Made by a program: the position numbers and the translations under genes. This document shows positions 9,715 to 20,869 of a stretch of DNA of 64,000 bases, in pieces. The stretch's first letter is position 1. Each line of letters starts with the position of its first letter. Below the pieces are notes generated by a model. It was given only the letters and a program-made list of their open reading frames with translations, had not been told where the DNA came from and ran no database searches. Location of the stretch: the NCBI GenBank assembly GCA_026122225.1, contig JANEZZ010000303.1, forward strand, positions 7,501 through 71,500. The letters are read 5' to 3'. Source of the stretch: Heloderma charlesbogerti (taxonomy: Eukaryota > Chordata > Lepidosauria > Squamata > Helodermatidae).

Positions 9715-11162
9715 ATCTAGGGCAAGTAGAACAAATGATATAAGGAAAGACTTCCAGCCCATGACAGGTAAGGAGATGATTAGAGAACACCTAGCTACTT
9801 TAAATGAGTCCAAGTCTCCATGGCCAGATGGATTACATGCCAGGTTCTGAAAGAGCTTGCAGGTGTTATTTCAGAGCAGATTAAATGGTCAGCCTGTGAA
9901 CATCTAGACAATTATGCATTGTTTACTAGGAGCCATACTAGGTTTCTCAGAAATAAGTCATGCCAAACCAATCTCCCTCTCTCTCTTTTTTAAACAGAGT
10001 CACTAGTCTGATCGAGTATGGGAATGCTACTGACATTGTGTGTCTTGATTTCAGCAAACATTTGACAGTGTTTCCCATGATGTCCTTGTTGAAAAGATGG
10101 TAAAATGTGGGTTGGATGCTACTACTGTTATGTGGATTAATAGCTGTTTGAGCAACTGTATTCAATGAGTGATCATCAATGGCTCTGAGTCAATCTGGAG
10201 GGAGGTCTCAAGTAGAGTGCTGCAGGGCTCTGACCTAGACCCTGTGATATTCAGCACTTTTATAAATGACCTGGATGAGGGTGCAGAGAGGTTAATTATC
10301 AAATCTGAAGGTAACACAAGGCTAGGAGGGATAGCCAACAGCATAGAAGACAGAATCAAGATTTAAAAGAATCTTGATAGGCTACAGCACTGGTTGGAAG
10401 TAACAAGTTGAAATTCAACAGAGGTAAATATAAAATCTTGCATTTAGGCACAACAACTTAAAGGCTTTGAGTATAGGATGGGGCATCTGGCTTGGTAGGC
10501 ATGCATGTGAAAAGGACTTAGGTGTGTTAGTGGATCACAAATGGAATGAGCCAACAATGCAATGTGGCTGCTAAAAAAAGCTAATGCAATCTTAGGCTGC
10601 ATTAACAGGTCATGGGAAATAATAATTCTGCTCTATTCAGTATTAGTCTGGCCACATTTGGATTATGGTGTCCAGTTTTGGGCACCACATTTTAAGAAGG
10701 ACACTGTTCTTCTCTGGACATGCTTCAGTTTGTCAGTCAGAATGGCGAGGGGTCTGGAAACCAAGTCCTACAGGTAACAATTGAAACAGCAGGGTATGTT
10801 TAGTCTGGAAAAGAGAACATTAAGGGAAGCAATCTTCAAAATCTGAAAGGCTGCCATGCAAAAGATGGAGCAGACTGGTTTTCTGTTACTTCAGAGTGCA
10901 GAACTAGAACCAAAGGGTGGGAATTATTGGGAAACAAATTTCAGCTAAACGCTAGGAGAAATTTCCTAAGGGTGAGAGCTGTTCAGCAGTGGAACCAACT
11001 GCCTCAAGAGGTGGGAATTCTCGTCCACTGGAGGTATTAAGCAGAGGCAGGACAGCCATCTGTCAAGGATGCTGTAGTTGGATCCTGCATTGCAGAGCCT
11101 GCACTGAGCAGAGGGGTTGACTATATGATCTCCAAGAACTCTTCCTGCTCTATGATCTAGGG
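9715..11162 (+). pseudogene. CR1 LINE reverse-transcriptase remnant with 3' end
   Basis: Decayed + strand CR1 ORF2. Recognisable pieces in order are SPWPDGLHA (near 9815), SRVLQGSDLDPVIFS with FINDLDEG (10200-10290), KKANAILGCINRSWE, then VWPHLDYGVQFWAPHFKKD (10570-10700), and the C-terminal QQWNQLPQEV-like stretch near 10985. The end GGTTGACTATATGATCTCC...CTATGATCTAG is a CR1 3' UTR. Many stops and indels break the frame. A hAT-like element is inserted at its very 3' end. Confidence 0.85.
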
Positions 11163-11861
11163 CAGAGCTCAGCAACCCCTCACCCATGGGCATCATGGTG
11201 CCTGCCAGGACCCTGGGTATACCCACCAAGACCCCCATTTTCCCTCCCCACACATCCCCACTGCTGATTCTAATGCTGTTTCTTCTTACTCCATGTTCAG
11301 CTCAACAGCAAGGAAGGAGGAAGTTGGTAGATTTCCTGCTTCCTTACTCCTGAGGTGAATTCAGCAGTAGAAAGAAGCAGCAAGTGGAAGAGAGGAAGAA
11401 GCCAGCAGGTGGACAGGTGAGGAAGGCACAGGCAAAAGTGAGCAAGTGAGAGAGCGGGCACGTATGCATGGCGGGGGGGGGGAGATGGTGGCAGTGGCAG
11501 GTGTGGGGGTGGCTGCAGAAGGGGCTGGCAAGTGGGGCAGTGGCAGCGCAAGCAGCTGGGGGAGGAAGAAGTGAGCGGCAAGTGGATGTTTGGGTGAGAG
11601 GCCAGCGGGTGAGGAGGGGTGGCAGCAGACGTGGCAGGCAAGGGGGCAGAAATAAGTTGACAGGAGAAGAGGCAGCTGTGGGGGGAAAGGAAATACTATG
11701 CTGTGGGGAGGAGGAAAGAAATCCTCCTCCCCACAGGGGGAGGAGGGGGGACAGGAGAAAAGGAAATCCTGAAAAATGACTAAAATTATAGCTGTCTCCC
11801 TGGGACACCCCCCCAACACCTCCAAATAAGCCCATGGACCCCAAAAGGTTGCCTATTCCTG
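11163..11861. mobile_element. hAT-like non-autonomous DNA element with purine-rich core
   Basis: About 699 bp with related inverted ends: CAGAGCTCAGCAACC at the left, and CAGGAATAGGCAACC when the right end is reverse-complemented. It is flanked by near-identical 8-bp repeats (ATCTAGGG at 11155-11162, TTCTAGGG at 11862-11869), as for hAT transposons. The core (11310-11760) is strongly purine-rich (G and A) on the + strand, which creates long Pro/Ser/Leu-rich antisense frames that are not genes. No transposase is seen. Confidence 0.72.
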
Positions 11862-11989
11862 TTCTAGGGCAATAGTTAGTCAAGAACAATTTTCTGAATT
11901 TAGCAACCAAAAGAGAAGATGTTATAATAGGCTTATTATTAAACCTACTGTAATTTGGAGTGTAATTTAATCCAGTTTTTATTCCAAGA

Positions 11990-12135
11990 CAGGATATTCT
12001 GCATCTAAAGCATTTCTAACAGTCCTGTGGATGTCCAATCTTTTCTTTAAAGGTGCTGGGAAGCAGACCCTATCACCTTCCTAGGCAGCTTATTCCTCTT
12101 GCTGAAGTATATGTCCAGAAGCCTTCTGCATATTA
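11990..12135 (-). mobile_element. Probable CR1 fragment, antisense
   Basis: TGGATGTCCAATCTTTTCTT, CACCTTCCTAGGCAGCTTAT and TTCCTCTTGCTGAAG resemble the antisense 3' part of CR1, as seen more clearly at 45421-45815. It is heavily decayed. Confidence 0.45.
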
Positions 12136-12139
12136 ATCC

Positions 12140-13205
12140 CATCACAGCAGTGATGGTAACGTTAAGGCCCATCAGTAAATTTAGCATTTGATTTCACCCT
12201 CTTAAACAATGATCAGAGGATGGGTCATTCTAACCTTTATAAAATCAAAATTGGACTAATCTTTCTGAAAATTTCAGGTGCCAGAAAAAAAGTGTTGATT
12301 ATACATACCCTGAAAATTTCAGGATGACTGGTGAAATTCCGAGGGAGAGAAAATAGTTTAAAGTCAAAAAGTAAAAAAACACACAAAACCCTCCCTCTGC
12401 CAAAAATGTTGGTGACTGTTCTGTAGTCACACTTCCTGAAGACACCAGAAAATTTTAACCAGAAACAATGAAGGATTTGTATTCTTCTTGTATTAGAGTT
12501 GGTGGGAAACTATTTTTTCCAAGTTCCGTTTAATTTAGTCTTTAGAATAAGCTTTATTATTTTTTTTTAACATGTAACGATAGTCAATGGGACTAACCAT
12601 ACGGACAAGCATGCTCGGTAGTGTGATCTCTCTCCCGCCCCCATCGCAGCTCATTTAGAATGTTGAGAGGGGTGGGGGAATTGCCGTTTACCTCATATTA
12701 TCAGTGGCTCAGGAGAAAGAGAAAACGACACTGCTTGGCGGGTTGGTGTGGGCGCTCTCTGCTGAGAAAGGTGGGGAGCCCCCCGCTTCTGCTGGGATAC
12801 TGATCCATGAGGTGGACTATCTTTGCACTCTGACTTCCCAACAGATAAAACCCCGCCACCAGCTCGCCAAATAGCCACCAAACAGAACTTGATAAAAGCT
12901 GGGAGGACTCCTTAAGTTGTACTGAAAGGTACAGGGGTTAGATTATACCAGCCGCCATTGTTGCAGCTATAGTTAAGGCCAGTAAAACAAGCGTTCTATC
13001 CTTATAAGAGGTGATGGGGGGTTGTTCTAACCTTCATAAAATTGGAACAGTTTGACCAATCTTCCTGAAATGTACAGGTGCCAGAAGGAGGTGTTGGTTT
13101 TACGTACTCTGAAAATTTCAGGAAGAATGGTTTATGCCGGAGGGAGAAAGAACAGGTTAAAGCAAAAAGCAAAAAAACCCCTCCCTCTGTCAAAAGTGAC
13201 TCATA
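12140..13205. repeat. Two diverged direct repeats about 795 bp apart
   Basis: The segment around 12140-12410 recurs at about 12945-13202 in the same orientation. Shared words include TTCTAACCTT, CAGGTGCCAGAA, CTGAAAATTTCAGGA and CCCTCCCTCTG, in the same order and spacing. The stretch between them (12411-12944) is not repeated. Whether these are terminal repeats of an old element or a local duplication cannot be told. Confidence 0.6.
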
Positions 13206-13262
13206 GATTCTCAGCCTAACCTCCTCAGAGGGTCATTGTGAGGATAAAATGTTGTGAACCTA
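13206..13262 (+). mobile_element. Possible Sauria-type SINE fragment
   Basis: TTCTCAGCCTAACCTCCTC and GTCATTGTGAGGATAAAATG match the middle of the SINE seen in full at 36386-36620. It is short and decayed. Confidence 0.4.
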
Positions 13263-13519
13263 AAGGTGGCACATTCCATAGAACCAAGCAGATTAACCAG
13301 GGTTTCTTAATTCCAGTATAACCATCATTCAAGCAGTCTCCAAACAGTTACAAAAGGCAAAATGGTTCTTTCTCATGATACATTCTTTAAATGCTTTTAT
13401 CTCATTTGGACACTGGCTACTGTAAAGTTCAAATGAGTATCATCATGTTGTAAGTCAAAGGGAGCATAATTTTGGGGGCTCATTTATTTAGAAATGGGTT
13501 TGAACTCATAACCCTGGCT

Positions 13520-14092
13520 TTGATTTTATATTAGCTGCTGCCAGACTATTGACTGGGGCTGGTTACAGGGAGCATACAACTCCCTTGTTAAAACAGCTTC
13601 ACTGGCTTCCAGCCTGTTTCTGGGCACAATTCAAAGTGCTGGCTATGACCTATAAAGCCCTATACAAGCTCCGGTCGAGGTTATCTGAAAGACCGTATCC
13701 TCCCTTATGAACCTGCCTGTGTCCCGAGATCTTCTGGGGAGGCCCTTCTCTCAGTCCCACCACTGTCAAAGGCACGTTTGGTGGGAACCCGGGAGAGGGC
13801 CTTCTCAGTGGCTGCCCCACAGCTGTGGAACACCCTTCTCAGAGAGGCTAGGATGGCTCCCTCTTTGATGTGTTTCCGGAGGCAGGCTAAAACATTCTTG
13901 TTCCAGCAAGTCTTTGGGACATAGTTGGAACCTGGGGGTAAGCTGCTAAAATGCTGTTTTAATGTTTTAATATAATTTTAATTGTATTGTTTAATTATAT
14001 TTTAACTTTTGTATATTTTTATATGTTTTAATTGTATAAGTTTTAATGTTTGTAAGCTGCCTTGTGTCCCAGTATTGGGGAAAAAGGTGGGG
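13520..14092 (+). mobile_element. L2-like LINE, 3' end
   Basis: The translation gives AARLLTGAG-type residues, then KQLHWLPACFWAQFKVLAM and TYKALYKL, and later LWNTLLREARMAPSLMCFRR, which is the end of an L2/CR1-group reverse transcriptase. A 3' UTR ends in GTAAGCTGCCTTGTGTCCC and GGTGGGGTATAATAATAA, the usual squamate L2-like tail. Frames are shifted, so it is a dead, 5'-truncated copy. Confidence 0.75.

Positions 14093-14177
<85 letters not shown>
14093..14177. repeat. (TAA)n then (AAG)n microsatellite
   Basis: About ten TAA units pass directly into about seventeen AAG units. It grows out of the L2-like 3' tail, a common way for LINE tails to seed microsatellites. Confidence 0.95.
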
Positions 14178-14492
14178 TGACATGGTGTAATATCCTGGCT
14201 GGCACTGTCTTGGCTGTCAACTGTATAATACCAATTTGTCCATTACACAATGCCATTAAATTCAATAAACCAAAAACCTACGCTTTACAAAAGAGGGCTA
14301 CACAGTTTTCAACCAAGCACCAAAAAGCAGGGAAATAGTGAGCTAAGGCTCACAAGTCTTAGCACCCCATCCGCCCTAAGGAGGCAGAAACTGCAAGTAA
14401 AATTTTCATTCTCCCAAAGCAGATAAACCATGTGGACAGGATGGAGAATATGATATGCAACTTTCATTATTGCCAGCCAGCATGGCCACAGG
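14178..14492. other. No recognised feature
   Basis: About 315 bp of ordinary AT-rich sequence between the microsatellite and the second BovB copy. Confidence 0.5.
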
Positions 14493-16468
14493 CCCCCTCA
14501 TGGATCACTGCCTTGTTGTGGCAAAGGGGCTTGCGTAACTCAGTGAAGCCATAAGCTATGCCGTGCAGGGCCACCCAAGACGGACAGGTCATGGTGGAGA
14601 GTTCTGACAAAATGTGGTCCAGTGGAGAAGGAAATGGCAACCCACTCCAGTATTCTTGCCAAGAAAACCCCATGGAATGTATCACAAGGCTAAAACAGAT
14701 GATGCCGGAAGATGAGCCCCTCAGGTCGGAAGGTGTCCAATATACTACTGGGGAAGAGCAGAGGGCATTTCCGAGTAGCGCCAGAAAGAGTGAAGCGGCT
14801 GGGCCAAAGCCGAAAGGACACTCAACTGTGGATGTGTCTAGTGGTGAAAAGAAGGTCCGACGCTGTAAAGAACAATATTGTTTAGGAACCTGGAATGTGG
14901 GATCAATGAATCAAGGTAAGCTGGAGGTGGTCAAACATGAGATGGCAAGATTGAACATTGACATCTTGGGAATCAGCGAACTAAAATGGACAAGTATGGG
15001 CAAATTTAATTCAGGTGACCATTATATCTACTACTATGGGCAAGAATCCCTTAGAAGAAATGGAGTAGCACTCAGAGTCAACAAAAGGGTGGGAAAAGCA
15101 GTATTGGGGTACAATCTCAAAAATGATAGAATGATCTCAGTACGAATCCAAGGCAAACCATTCAACATCACAGTAATTCACGTCTATGCCCCAACCACTG
15201 ATGCTGAAGAAGCTGAGGTTGATCGGTTCTGTGAAAACCTACAACACCTTCTAGAACCAACACCAAAAAAAGATGTCCTCTTCATCATAGGGGATTGGAA
15301 TGCTAAAGTAGGAAGTCAAGAAATCACCGGGATAACAGGCAAGCATGGCCTTGGTGTACAAAATGAAGCAAGACAAAGGCTAATAGAGTTTTGCCAAGAG
15401 AACACGCTGATTATAGCAAACACTCTTTTCCAACAGCACAAGAGGCAACTCTACACATGGACATCACCAGATGGTCAATATCGAAACCAGATTGATTATG
15501 TCCTTTGCAGCCAAAGATGGAGAAGCTCTATACAGTCAGTCAAAACAAGACCTGGAGCTGACTGTGGCTCAGATCATGAGCTTCTTGTTGCAAAATTTCG
15601 GCTTAAATTGAAGAACGTAGGGAAAACCACTAAACCGTTCAGGTATGACCTAAATCATATCCCTTATGAATATACAGTGGAGGTGAGGAATAGATTTCAG
15701 GGATTAGACCTGATAGACAGAGTGCCTGAGGAACTATGGACGGAGGTCCGTAACATTGTTCAGGAGGCAGCAACGAAATCCATCCCAAAGAAAAAGAAAT
15801 GCAAGAAAGCAAAGTGGCTGTCTGATGAGGCTTTACAAGTAGCTGAGGAAAGAAGGGAAGCGAAAAGCAAGGGAGAAAGGGGAAGATATATCCAACTGAA
15901 TGCAGAGTTCCAGAGAATAGCAAGGAGAGACAAGAAGGCCTTCTTAAATGAACAATGCAAAGAAATCAAGGAAAACAATAGAATGGGAAAGACTAGAGAT
16001 CTTTTCAAGAAAATCGGAGATCTCAAGGGAACGTTTTGTGCAAAGATGGGCAAGATAAAGGACAAAGAAAGCAGGGACCTAACAGAAGCAGATGAGATTA
16101 AGAAGAGGTGGAAATAATACACAGAAGAACTATACAGGAAAGATCTTAATGTTCCTGATAGCCATGATAGTGTGGTCACTGAATTTGAGCCAGACATCCT
16201 AGAGAGTGAAGTCAAGTGGGCCTTAGGAAGCATTACTAACAACAAAGCTAGTGGAGATGACAGTATTCCAGCTGAGCTATTTAAGATCCTAAAAGTTGAT
16301 GCTGTTAAAGTGCTGCACTCAGTATGCCAACAAATTTGGAACACTCAACAGTGGCCACAAGACTGGGAAAGGTCAGTTTACATTCCAATTCCAAAGAAGG
16401 ACAATGCCAAAGAGTGTTCAAACTACCGTACAATTGCGCTCATTTCACATGCCAGCAAGGTTATGCTC
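14493..16468 (+). pseudogene. BovB LINE copy 2, 5' half only
   Basis: Closely similar to positions 2041-4018 of copy 1. The 5' end is intact (CCCCTCATGGATCACTGCC) and the ORF starts at 14558. The endonuclease is complete (GTWNVGSMN, GDWNAKVGS, SDH). A nonsense codon replaces Glu at 16115-16117 (RWK then stop where copy 1 has RWQEY), after which the frame continues through YIPIPKKDN to ISHASKVML. All similarity stops at 16468, before the catalytic reverse-transcriptase motifs. An intact 5' end with a missing 3' half is the reverse of normal LINE truncation and points to a later deletion or rearrangement. Confidence 0.92.
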
Positions 16469-17992
16469 ACCCAGAAAGCACCCAGTTTGACAGGGGATCC
16501 AGATGTTGTCATTTTCCACTTGTAACCTACCCACTGCTTCTTCCATCTTTTTTTTACTGCAGAAAATCCGTTCAAGAAAAAAATACTGAATTGCTGTAGA
16601 TTGGTACTGCTAGGAGCCTTCCATTTGGAAGCACCCCCAGTTTAAGACTACACGTCCCATGAAGCAATGTGTCAAGCCTCTCAGTAAGTTATGACGAGTT
16701 CACACTTTATATTGTTCACTTGGTAATTTATTATAGCTATCATTTCATAACCTGAACTTGCAGGATTGCTAACTATGGTCATGAGGTAAAGAGAACTTGA
16801 ACTGATAGGTGTTAAGATGCAACACTCTCTGGGATCTTACGACAAGATTCATGCAGGTGGAATATGTGAGCTCATTCTTTTTCATTCAGATCTGCCAGTC
16901 CTCAAAGTGAGATGATTTTCTACAGCAGCAAAAAATTTGCAGAAATGCACAGAAGTTCATATCAGGCTTTTACCTCAAAAGCCACACATGCTGCTTCATC
17001 TTTCAAGGCTCCTAGAGAAAATATGACTCTGCTGGGATATGATCCAGGTGGTGGGGGGAACCCATCACTGACAATATCAAGTGACAACTGCAATTATTAC
17101 ATTATTAAGGTAAGGTGTGAATGCACCCTACCATCCCTTAAGGCTAAATGATTTAAGTCCCATTTCACGAACAACCTTTCCCAACAGGATAATCAAAGAT
17201 CATAAAAATTTCTCTTCTGCAGTCCTTTTGCCAGTGAGAATCATAATGGGATAATAACACTTTTCTCAAAAAGGGTAGACTTTAAAGGAATTGTATACAA
17301 GAACTGTATACGCTGAACAGAATAAGCTGGAAAATGAAACCAAATAAACAAGCAAGTCAGAAGGGGAAAGGTGGAAGAAATCTAAATGGATAATTGTATA
17401 AAATAAATGATGGGGCTGCCTGGAGCTTTTTATAGGAGTTCTAGGAGTGGATACACACGTTCTTAATAAATAGATGTTTCAGTTAAAATGGGACAAGGAC
17501 ATACCAAACTGTACATGGTTATGGAAATCAATTCTTAATAAACTTCATTTAATCTTAAAGAGCATAATGTCAAAGTACAGTACATATGGTAGCTAGCTCC
17601 ATATAAATAAAAATCAATGACATAGCATGGTATTAAAGAATCTGGAATGTGGCAATAATGCTGAAACTTACCAGTTTCATCTATCTATATCAGGATAAGA
17701 GGAGGATGACAACTACAAGATAAATTAATAAAAACATTTATTTATATAAAGATACTGGAAGGAACAATATAATGTCAACAGTGTTCCTCTTTTCTCATCA
17801 ATCTGATATATCCTTGTAAACATTATTTAGTTGATTGTTTTAGTCTTTTATAATTATACTGTAACAATTAATAACGAACAAGATCAATGGTCCAATGACA
17901 TAGGGCATTAAAGCTAACAAATGCAGCAGACACCAGAATGATATCACTCTACTGGAGTGGTCAGAGGAATGGGCATTGTGCAAGACCTAGTT
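16469..17992. other. AT-rich sequence, no recognised gene
   Basis: Nothing supported by the sequence beyond short chance ORFs, for example at 16912-17151. Confidence 0.5.
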
Positions 17993-18112
17993 CAGCTTTC
18001 CCAATCTGGTGTCCTCCAGATGTTTTTGGACTACAACTCCCATCAGCCTCAGTCAGCATGGCAAATGGTCAGTCCAGAACATCTGGAGGGTACCAGGTTG
18101 GGGAAGGCTGCT
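17993..18112. mobile_element. Short foldback MITE, copy 1
   Basis: About 120 bp. CAATCTGGTGTCCTCCAGAT at the left pairs with ATCTGGAGGGTACCAGGTTG at the right, and a near-copy lies at 59509-59644. The inner half holds GGACTACAACTCCCATCAGC. No coding capacity. Confidence 0.75.
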
Positions 18113-18387
18113 CTAGATTTCTCATTCTCTGCTAAATGTGATGTCGGTTCCTTTCTCACATGACCCACATAGTTTGGGATCATTATTATTATTCACTTAC
18201 CTAGCACTTTGTTCATATCCCCATGATCCTTTCATCTTCACAGAGATAGGTTTTCTGTTTACATCATTTATTAACTGCCTTTCTGCTTGACAATACCAAC
18301 TAAAAGACAGAGACTTGTCTCAAAATATTCAGGGAATTTATAGCTCTGCAGGATTATGAGCCAGGCCCCCCGAGTTCCTTGTTTTAT

Positions 18388-18842
18388 GGCCTGGTTTGCC
18401 TGCAACAGCAATGAGTTAGCATGAGTGAGCCAGTGTGCTAGTACACATAGCTCGATCGCTCCCACTTGGTTCCTCCTGCCATTGGTTCCTCCTGCCAGCA
18501 GGAGATGCTAAACAAGCCAGGGACACTCTGTCTCTGTCTTGGTTAATGTTTCATCTGAACTTCAATCTCTGGCTTGTCTTTCCCCTGACAAGCCAGAGTT
18601 GTAACCCAAGTATAAACTCAGGGTTACAACTTTGGCTTGTCAGGGGACAGACTAGCCAGAATTCTGGGAGTGGACATAACACACCAGGGACAGAGTGTCC
18701 CTGGCTTGTTGAGCCACTCCTGCTGGCAGGAGGAGCTAAGTGGGAGCAATCAAGCTGTGTGCACTAGAATGTTGGCTTGCTCATGGTAACCCAGGGTTGT
18801 TGTTTTTTAAACCTGACTTACTGTTGCGTGTGAAGCAGGCCT
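18388..18842. mobile_element. 455-bp foldback DNA element with long arms
   Basis: The two halves are inverted copies of each other. GGCCTGGTTTGCCTGCAACA pairs with the complement of 18842 leftward, CTCCCACTTGGTTCCTCCTG pairs with CAGGAGGAGCTAAGTGGGAG, and CAAGCCAGGGACACTCTGTC pairs with GACAGAGTGTCCCTGGCTTG. The centre is a tight hairpin (18579-18656) with CCCCTGACAAGCCAGAGTTG. The arms are about 200 bp. No clear target duplication was found, so the boundaries are approximate. Confidence 0.75.
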
Positions 18843-20569
18843 ATCCACTAGGCCAGTTTGGGCTGTAGATGCTATTCCAGTTGTGAATCCAACTTCTGTT
18901 TTCACTGGATTCAGAATTTGGACCCAGTGTTCATGCCTGTGTAAACTCAGGGCTACAGACATACACCATTCATACACACAGACAAGCACCCCCCCCACAC
19001 ACACACACCAGAGCAACTCCTTCTTCATCACTGCTGCAGCAGCAAAGGGGGACCTACTTCTTCAAGAACTCCAGGCACTTTGAAATGGTGGCCCCCAAAG
19101 AAGCTGGCTTCCCTCCCCCGAGTAGTGGGGCTTTGGGAAGGAAGCATCCATCAGGACCTTGAAGGGTCACATGCAGAGGCCTGTGAGGAGTCATTGGGGG
19201 TCACTATGCAATCCCCCAGATGTCCCTGGTTACCCAGCAATAGTAACTAGACGCAACTAAGGCTGATTAAACGGAAGGAAAGGGAATCTCTTTAAATGGC
19301 TCATGAACTCTGAGGAACAAGGAGGAGTCCGGCAGGAGCACAGGATAAAAGCCTGAATGCCAGAAGCACAAGGAGAGAAGACAAAGCAAGAGCAAAGAGG
19401 CTCAGGAAGAGTGGCTGGAAGAAGCACCAGGCAAGGAACAAAGACTAGAAGGGACAAAAAGGGGTAGCAGAAAGGGGACAAGAGCAGCAGGCTTATTAGT
19501 AGGCCAAAAAGCTGAAGCAGAGGAGTGGCTGCTAGGAAATATAGGAGAGAGTGAGCAGCAGTCAGGAAAGCAGAAAGACACAGGTACAAGAAAAGACTTG
19601 CTTAATTCTATAGCAAACGCAGTATGAGATCATCATGACTTTGCAAGTAGTAGAGGCTATGTATGGCTAGCCTCGCTATGCAAGCATTCTCTCTGATCCT
19701 GCAACTATTTACCATCAATGCTTCCCAGCAATCACCCTAGTCCTGTAGCTATTTACCTGCACTGTGGGCCTTCATCCCGATCCTGCTAATACTTGCCTGT
19801 ACTGGGCTGTGTGTGTCCATCCTGGCTGTGCAGCTACTTACCTCACTCTGGGAGCACCTATATTGCTCCTGCGAATACTTACCATATCACCATGGCAGCA
19901 TCCATCCTGGTCCTGCAGCCCCTTACCAGTACTGTTCTGGGGGCTTTCAATTGTATCCTGCAGCAACTTACTGCAATCCCTAAGAAGTGAGTCTGATCTT
20001 GCAACTACTGATGTGAGCGATCCTGTGATGTAACAAGGATTGATAAAAGTCTATAGTTGCTGCATTTAGGTGGTCACATTGTTCCTTTGGGATGAAAATG
20101 GTAGAAAGTGACATATTTCCCCTGAGGGAGGGGGCAGTGCATGTGACAAGGCCTCACAGGTTGAATCCAGCCCATGGTAAGGAAGTTCCCCATCCCTGCT
20201 CTACAGCCTAGCTCTCCACACAGCCACAGTAATCAAAGTATTTTTTAAGCAGTGACCATAGAGTAAGCGATAGTTGTATTTGTACAAAGTGTCCCTATAA
20301 GTGTCTCTGAGCATAATTTCACAGCAAACAAAATATCTGTTTATGCTTCTGATATCCTAAGTTATTAGTTAAAATAAGTAGACGTGGGCATACAATGCAA
20401 GACAGCAAGAGCAGATTTGAGCTAGAATATTTTACTTCATGAATCTGGAGATAGCTGTTGCAGGGGAGGAGTTCTGTATTTTCTTTTGCTGAATGAATGG
20501 TAGTTCATCTGGGGAATGCTGGGAGTTGTAGGCTTTTTCTCTGTCTAAACATGCATAGGATTGCACCTT
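18843..20569. other. No recognised gene; short CA run and purine-rich block
   Basis: A C run and (CA)n lie at about 18987-19010. The stretch 19258-19590 is purine-rich (AGG/AAG) and its antisense frame is compositional. Positions 20110-20215 (AGCCCATGGTAAGGAAGTTC, CCCCATCCCTG) may be one end of a hAT-like element, but the partner was not found. Confidence 0.45.
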
Positions 20570-20665
20570 AAGGCTACAGTCCTACACACACTTGCCTGGG
20601 AATAAGTCCTATTGAACTAAGTGGGACTTACTTCTAAGTAGACATCCATACGATTGCACTTTAAG
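20570..20665. mobile_element. Short palindromic interspersed repeat, clearest copy
   Basis: About 95 bp with GGCTACAGTCCTACACACA at the left and CATCCATACGATTGCACTTT at the right, which are roughly inverted. The centre reads GGAATAAGTCCTATTGAACT then GTGGGACTTACTTCTAAG. Related copies lie at 26697-26789, 25313-25383, 7030-7092 and perhaps 57425-57480. Confidence 0.65.
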
Positions 20666-20869
20666 AGTTGCAGTTCCAAGCATGGGATGGTATAAGCTGG
20701 AAAATTCACTTCCCTGGACCACTGAAGGGGGGAAAACCCCCTACCAAGGCTGTTTTGTTACCATGAGTGGCATTTGGTGGCATATGTGAGGCCAGAGTAG
20801 TAAGATTATCACCACTGTTTTGGGTGCTTGTAGTTAACTATCTTTATAAAACAATGGTTGTATGTGTGC

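Noticed and set aside
11344..11910. Pro/Ser/Leu-rich antisense ORF of 188 codons
   Set aside because: It lies in a purine-rich core of a hAT-like element and overlaps other open frames; composition explains it.
14009..14338. ORF with Asn and Lys runs
   Set aside because: It is the (TAA)n/(AAG)n microsatellite read in frame.
16912..17151. 79-codon ORF with a possible exon-like end
   Set aside because: No acceptor context, Gly run from a G tract, and no resemblance to a known protein.
18807..19083. ORFs across the C run and CA repeat near 18990
   Set aside because: They depend on simple repeats and lie next to a foldback element.
20505..20530. GGGAATGCTGGGAGTTGTAG resembling half of the foldback MITE at 59509
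   Set aside because: Too short and its partner arm is missing, so it was not listed as an element.
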